From a bacterium UBA2219 (lineage in GTDB: Bacteria; Desulfobacterota; Deferrimicrobia; Deferrimicrobiales; Deferrimicrobiaceae): a stretch of 9,502 bases of DNA. The notes below the pieces were generated by a model. The model saw only the letters and a list, made by a program, of their open reading frames with translations, did no database searches and was not told the DNA's origin. Of the stretch, positions 6,105-9,502 are shown one piece after another; the stretch's first letter is position 1, and each line of letters opens with the position of its first letter. The translations under genes were made by a program, and so were the position numbers. Location of the stretch: contig DCUH01000028.1 of NCBI GenBank assembly GCA_002327765.1, positions 1 to 9,502 of the forward strand, read 5' to 3'.

Positions 6105-7361
6105 ATGGCTCTGAACATCCTTGACGCGTTGAAGGGGGAGTTCGGCGACGAGATCGTCGGCATGCTGGGCAAGTTCGTCGGTGAGGATCCATCCAAAACG
6201 AAATCGGCGCTCGGCGCGGCGCTTCCCGCGATCCTGGGCGGGCTCGTGAGCAAGGGCTCATCGGCCCAGGGCGCTTCGGAGATCCTGGAAATGGTCACGA
6301 AGGGCGGCTTCGGGGCGGACACCCTCAAAGGGCTGGGAAGCGCTTTCGGGGGGGGAGACGTCACGAAAAACATGCTCGCGACCGGGGCGGAGCTTCTGAA
6401 GAAGATCTTCGGGGAGAAGGTTGCCGGCATCGTCGATCTGGTCGCGGGCGCCGCGGGGATCGGGAAGAACTCCGCGTCTTCCCTGCTGGGCCTCGTCGTG
6501 CCCGCCGTCCTGGGTTTCCTGGGGCGCGAGGTCAAAAGCGGCGGGCTGAACGTCGGGGGGCTGATGGGGCTGCTGTCCGGCCAGATGGAATCGCTGAAGG
6601 CGGCGGCTCCCGCGGGGCTGGGGAGCATCCTGGGGCTGTCGGAACTGGTCCCCGGTATGGGCGGCGCCAAGGTCGTGCAGGGGATCGAGCCGGCGGTGAA
6701 ACGCTCTTCCCCCTGGAAATGGATTCTTCCGCTCGCCATCATCGCCGCCGTCATCGCGTACATGCTCAAGACCTGCAGCGTGCCGCCGCCCGTGACGACC
6801 TCCGTCGAGAAGGCGGAGAAGGCGGTCGGGGAGGCGGGGAAGGCGGCCGGCGAGATCGGCGAGAAGGTGGCCGCCGGCGCGGGCAGCCTGCTGGAGCGGC
6901 TGGGCAAGTTCCTTTCGGTGAAGCTGCCGTCCGGGTTCGAGCTTTCCGTCCCCGAGTTCGGCGTCGAGAGGAAGCTGATCGCCTTCATCGAGGACGCGGG
7001 CAAGCCGGTCGACAAGACGACCTGGTTCACCTTCGACCGGCTGGAGTTCGAAACAGGGAGCGCGACGCTGAAAGCCTCCTCGATGGAGCAGCTCAAGAAC
7101 GTGGCGGAGATCCTCAAGGCGTACCCGAAGGTCGCCCTGAAGATCGGCGGCTACACGGACAACGTCGGCGACCCGGCCGCCAACCTGAAGCTTTCGCAGA
7201 AGCGGGCGGAAAACACGGTGGCCGAGCTGGTGAAACTGGGGATCTCCGCCGACCGGCTCGAGGCCGAAGGGTACGGGGACAAGCACCCGGTCTCCGACAA
7301 CTCCACCGAAGAGGGGCGACAGAAGAACCGCCGGATCGACATGCGGGTGACGAGGAAGTAG
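6105..7361 (+). CDS. DUF937 domain protein with membrane anchor and OmpA-like C-terminal domain
   Basis: Encodes 418 residues. Residues 1-190 are a Gly/Ala/Leu-rich helical region typical of DUF937 (the YidB-type domain, function unknown). A single membrane span follows (about 204-221, WILPLAIIAAVIAYML), preceded by Lys-Arg at 199-200, which suggests the N-terminal part stays in the cytoplasm. Residues 232-262 are an Ala/Gly/Glu/Lys-rich, possibly helical linker. The OmpA-like domain occupies about 305-418, with the diaminopimelate-binding pair Asp352 (YTDNVG) and Arg367 (LSQKRA) at the same 15-residue spacing as in Acinetobacter OmpA, and NRRI near the end. The C terminus should therefore bind peptidoglycan from the inner-membrane side, like MotB, rather than sit in an outer-membrane barrel. 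There is no cleavable signal peptide. A strong Shine-Dalgarno sets the start and a hairpin terminator follows. Related DUF937-OmpA architectures exist in bacteria, but their role is not established. Confidence 0.9.
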   Translation: MALNILDALKGEFGDEIVGMLGKFVGEDPSKTKSALGAALPAILGGLVSKGSSAQGASEILEMVTKGGFGADTLKGLGSAFGGGDVTKNMLATGAELLKKIFGEKVAGIVDLVAGAAGIGKNSASSLLGLVVPAVLGFLGREVKSGGLNVGGLMGLLSGQMESLKAAAPAGLGSILGLSELVPGMGGAKVVQGIEPAVKRSSPWKWILPLAIIAAVIAYMLKTCSVPPPVTTSVEKAEKAVGEAGKAAGEIGEKVAAGAGSLLERLGKFLSVKLPSGFELSVPEFGVERKLIAFIEDAGKPVDKTTWFTFDRLEFETGSATLKASSMEQLKNVAEILKAYPKVALKIGGYTDNVGDPAANLKLSQKRAENTVAELVKLGISADRLEAEGYGDKHPVSDNSTEEGRQKNRRIDMRVTRK

Positions 7362-7385
7362 GGAAGAAGGGAAAGGTCGGAGGGG

Positions 7386-7427
7386 CCGCCGGGCGCCGGG
7401 ACGCGCGTCCGGCGGTTCTTCCTTTTT
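7386..7427 (+). terminator. Hairpin terminator after the DUF937-OmpA gene
   Basis: CCGCCGG (7386-7392) pairs with CCGGCGG (7409-7415); an alternative inner stem GGACG/CGTCC is also possible. TTCTTCCTTTTT follows at 7416-7427. It starts 24 bp after the stop codon. On the opposite strand it would also lie just after the small minus-strand ORF, but without a good U tract. Confidence 0.75.
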
Positions 7428-7434
7428 CCCGGGC

Positions 7435-7521
7435 TCATGCCGCCGTCCTGCGCATGCTCGCCCGCGCCGCCTCGTAGACGACTTCGAGCCCGAGGTCTTC
7501 GCATCGGATCTGGTGTCTCAT
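7435..7521 (-). CDS. Possible small protein, 28 residues
   Basis: An ORF of 28 codons runs from ATG at 7521 to TGA at 7435. It is preceded by a very good Shine-Dalgarno, AAGGGAGG, placed 7 nt before the ATG, in a stretch that otherwise holds no gene. The N-terminal residues MRHQIRCEDLGLEVVYEA recall the start of DUF1059 small proteins (a Cys then xDLG), which are normally near 55-60 residues, so this could be a truncated relative. In the -1 frame the downstream codons read GEHAQDGGM, which loosely resembles the DUF1059 C-terminal end, but joining the two would still leave the middle missing. It faces the DUF937-OmpA gene and diverges from the transporter gene. It may be a genuine microprotein, a gene remnant, or chance. 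The ribosome site is the main support. Confidence 0.4.
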   Translation of the reverse strand: MRHQIRCEDLGLEVVYEAARASMRRTAA

Positions 7522-7632
7522 GGCAATTCCTCCCTTCCGTCGGTCATGCTGTCAGTATGCGTTCCCGGTAAGCGCATGAATCCCTCCGGGACGATTTTCC
7601 CGGGGGACAGGCGGAAAGGAACGGGGGTGCCC

Positions 7633-8502
7633 ATGGCGGGGAACCCGGTCGAGCCGGAAGGGACGGGGCGCGGGCGGGCCATGCTGCTCCTGGTGCTGAC
7701 CGCGGTCTTCTGGAGCTTCGGCGGCCTCCTCATCAAGTGGGTCCATTGGCACCCGATGGCGATCTCGGGGATGCGCAGCGCCATCGCCGCCCTGACCATA
7801 CTGGCCGTATTCCGGGGGCTGCGGTTCACCTGGTCGCGCCCGCAGATCGGCGGTGCGATCGCCTACGCCGGCACGGTCACGCTGTTCGTCGTCGCCACCA
7901 AGCTGACCACGGCGGCCAACGCGATCCTGCTCCAGTACACCGCCCCCATCCACGTCGCGCTGTTCGGCCCCTGGTTCCTCGGCGAGCCGTCGCGCCGGCG
8001 GGACGTGGTCTCTCTGGCGGTCATCCTCGGCGGCATGGTCCTTTTTTTCATGGACGAGCTCTCTCCGGCCGGCCTCTGGGGAAACGTCGCGGCGCTGGGA
8101 AGCGGGGTCTTCTTCGGGTGGCTCACCCTCTTCCTGCGCCTCCAGAAGGGAGGGTCCGGGATCGAGTCCATATTCCTCGGAAACCTCCTCGCCGCGGCCA
8201 TCGGGCTTCCGTTCATGTTCGGGGAGATGCCCGACGCGCGGAGCTGGGCGGGGCTCCTCCTCCTCGGGACCGTACAGATGGGGATCCCGTACGTTCTTTT
8301 CTCGATGGCGGTCCGCAAGGTCCCCGCCGTCACCGCGATCCTGGTGCCCATGATCGAGCCGGTGCTGAACCCGCTCTGGGTGCTGCTCCTTCTGGGGGAA
8401 GCGCCTTCCCCGATGGCGATCGCCGGCGGGATCGTCATCCTCGGGACCGTCGCCGCGCGAACCGTCGCCGATTTTTCCCTCTTCCAACGCCCCGAGGGAT
8501 GA
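7633..8502 (+). CDS. EamA/DMT superfamily transporter
   Basis: Encodes 289 residues with about ten hydrophobic spans, arranged as two EamA repeats, in the inner membrane. The first repeat ends with ILLQYTAPIHVALFGPWFLGEP (98-119) and the second with the matching ILVPMIEPVLNPLWVLLLLGE (236-256), the paired signature of this family. Members export amino acids, metabolites or drugs; the substrate cannot be read from the sequence. The frame is open further upstream (to 7513), but ATG at 7633 is preferred. It has GGGGG 5 nt before it and AAAGGA further up, it avoids overlap with the small minus-strand ORF, and it leaves a short cytoplasmic N terminus. ATG at 7681, immediately before the first span, is a less likely alternative. 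The next gene starts 44 bp after the stop on the same strand, so the two may be cotranscribed. Confidence 0.92.
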   Translation: MAGNPVEPEGTGRGRAMLLLVLTAVFWSFGGLLIKWVHWHPMAISGMRSAIAALTILAVFRGLRFTWSRPQIGGAIAYAGTVTLFVVATKLTTAANAILLQYTAPIHVALFGPWFLGEPSRRRDVVSLAVILGGMVLFFMDELSPAGLWGNVAALGSGVFFGWLTLFLRLQKGGSGIESIFLGNLLAAAIGLPFMFGEMPDARSWAGLLLLGTVQMGIPYVLFSMAVRKVPAVTAILVPMIEPVLNPLWVLLLLGEAPSPMAIAGGIVILGTVAARTVADFSLFQRPEG

Positions 8503-8546
8503 CGGTAATCTGCTGTCTGCCGAATCGATCGAAAGGGGGAGCGTCC

Positions 8547-9502
8547 ATGAAACGGAAGCTTCTGGCGGTTGCGCTCGTTTTTTCCCTGGCGGGGGTCTGC
8601 GAGGCCGGGTCGTGGCTCGAGGACACGCTGGTGAACACCGGGAAGAGGCTCGGCGAGCGGGCGATCCATGAAACCGGCGACGGCGCCTACAAGGGCGCGA
8701 AGGATACCGTGAAGGGAGAGGGGAGCAGGGAAGGGAAGGACGGCAGGGACCGCCCGGCGGCGGAGCGGGAGGACGAGTCCGACAGCCGGAAGGCGACGAA
8801 GCGTTCTTCCGGCGGCCGTTCCGGCTCTTCCGGGGAATCGTCGGGCACCTCCGGGGCGTCGGCCGCGGACGCCTCCATCGAGCAGGCCGAGGCCATCCAG
8901 TCCAAATACGACTTCGTGCCGGGCGACAGGACGATCTTCTTCGACGACTTCGCCGACACGGACGTCGGGGAGTTCCCCCGGAAGTGGACGCTGGACGGCC
9001 CCAAGGAGGGCGCGAACAATTCCGTCGAGGTGGCCGAGTTCCAGGGAAAACGGTATCTCCGGAGCACGCCCGCCCAGAAGGGGAAGGGGCAGTCCAATTC
9101 GACGCAATACGTCCGGCTGGACAAAAAGGGCGACCTGCCGGAGAAGTTCACCGTCGAGTTCGACGCCGTCTTCGCGAACACGGCGGCCAACCGCTATGAA
9201 AACTTCTATTACCTCTACCTGCTCGGCGACGTGAAGAGCCACCCGGGGGGAGGCAAGAACCTCGGCGTGCTGCGCTTTTCCGGGGTGATGTGCGAATCGG
9301 CGAACACCCGGAACGAGGTTTCCCTGGTGGACGGGAAGCCGCACCGGGTGCAGGTCATGGTCAACGGGACGTTCGTCAAGGCCTATGTCGACCAGCAGCG
9401 GGTCGTCAACGATCCGGACGGGATAAGGCGCCCGGTCAGGCACATCGGCATCATGATGGGGACCCCCAACAGGAACCCGAGCGACAAGGTCATGTTCACG
9501 AA
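8547..9502 (+). CDS. Secreted protein, C terminus outside the window (possible OmpA-family surface protein)
   Basis: The frame is open for 318 codons from ATG 8547 to the window edge with no stop, so the gene is partial. GGGGGAG (8535-8541) lies 5 nt before the ATG. Residues 1-20 form a signal peptide (MKRK, hydrophobic core, cut likely after CEA at 20). Cys18 is not in a proper lipobox. Residues 45-110 are low-complexity: first charged (Lys/Arg/Glu/Asp/Gly), then Ser/Gly-rich, a flexible linker. From about 118 a compact domain begins with YDFVPGDRTIFFDDF (121-135) and GEFPRKW (141-147), followed by beta-rich sequence resembling a laminin-G/concanavalin-like sandwich (FTVEFDAVF, HRVQVMVNGTFVKAYVDQQRV). 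I associate this opening with OmpA-family proteins of Geobacter-like and Bacteroidetes bacteria, in which an OmpA domain follows. That is from memory, and no such domain is visible here. It is probably periplasmic or surface-associated. Confidence 0.85.
   Translation, partial: MKRKLLAVALVFSLAGVCEAGSWLEDTLVNTGKRLGERAIHETGDGAYKGAKDTVKGEGSREGKDGRDRPAAEREDESDSRKATKRSSGGRSGSSGESSGTSGASAADASIEQAEAIQSKYDFVPGDRTIFFDDFADTDVGEFPRKWTLDGPKEGANNSVEVAEFQGKRYLRSTPAQKGKGQSNSTQYVRLDKKGDLPEKFTVEFDAVFANTAANRYENFYYLYLLGDVKSHPGGGKNLGVLRFSGVMCESANTRNEVSLVDGKPHRVQVMVNGTFVKAYVDQQRVVNDPDGIRRPVRHIGIMMGTPNRNPSDKVMFT

Noticed and set aside
7583..7606. Nine-base-pair hairpin CCTCCGGGA/TCCCGGGGG in the transporter leader.
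   Set aside because: It includes a G-T pair, has no U tract after it, and does not resemble a riboswitch or attenuator that I recognise; such stems are common in GC-rich DNA.
8590..8605. Lipoprotein cleavage site at Cys18 of the last protein.
   Set aside because: The residues before the cysteine are AGV; a lipobox needs a small residue (G/A/S) at -1, so an ordinary signal peptidase I site after CEA is more likely.
7863..9443. A 526-codon minus-strand frame spanning the transporter and the last gene.
   Set aside because: It covers two plus-strand genes with signal peptide, membrane spans and Shine-Dalgarno sites; its own translation is low-complexity with no recognisable family.

Overview
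The window is GC-rich (roughly 65% by eye) and gene-dense. It looks like a chromosomal segment of an anaerobic, cytochrome-rich bacterium. A heptaheme cytochrome, a tetraheme flavocytochrome c, ATP-dependent PEP carboxykinase and GC-rich coding bias would fit the deltaproteobacterial/Desulfobacterota group (Geobacter-like). That placement is inference; there is no rRNA or other marker here. No mobile element, tRNA, CRISPR array or integrase was seen.

Layout. Positions 4-2553 hold a two-gene periplasmic electron-transfer operon: a heptaheme cytochrome c, then a secreted tetraheme flavocytochrome c of the fumarate reductase family, closed by a strong hairpin terminator at 2576-2599. Next is pckA (2790-4406, GTG start), facing a stand-alone hisF (4414-5181, minus) across only 7 bp. 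hisF diverges from a small kinase-fold gene (5291-5971), and the gap between them holds back-to-back promoter candidates. A DUF937-OmpA membrane protein follows (6105-7361). It has a possible Fur box in its upstream region and a terminator after it. A tiny minus-strand ORF of 28 codons with a strong Shine-Dalgarno (7435-7521) sits between that terminator and an EamA/DMT transporter (7633-8502). The last gene (8547 onward) is a secreted protein cut by the window end; it has no stop codon here but reads open for 318 codons.

How they fit together. The first two genes plausibly form one pathway: electrons from the quinone pool or other cytochromes pass through the heptaheme protein to the flavocytochrome, which reduces fumarate or another enoate in the periplasm. 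The flavocytochrome keeps the acid/base and substrate-binding His/Arg/Glu set of Shewanella Fcc3. pckA (gluconeogenesis/anaplerosis) and hisF (histidine and AICAR) are housekeeping genes. The DUF937-OmpA protein and the final secreted protein look like envelope components. The most informative observation is that the heptaheme cytochrome appears to be a duplicated tetraheme module, the same module fused to the neighbouring flavoprotein, in which the first copy has lost its fourth heme site. I see no clear novel defence, mobile or RNA system.
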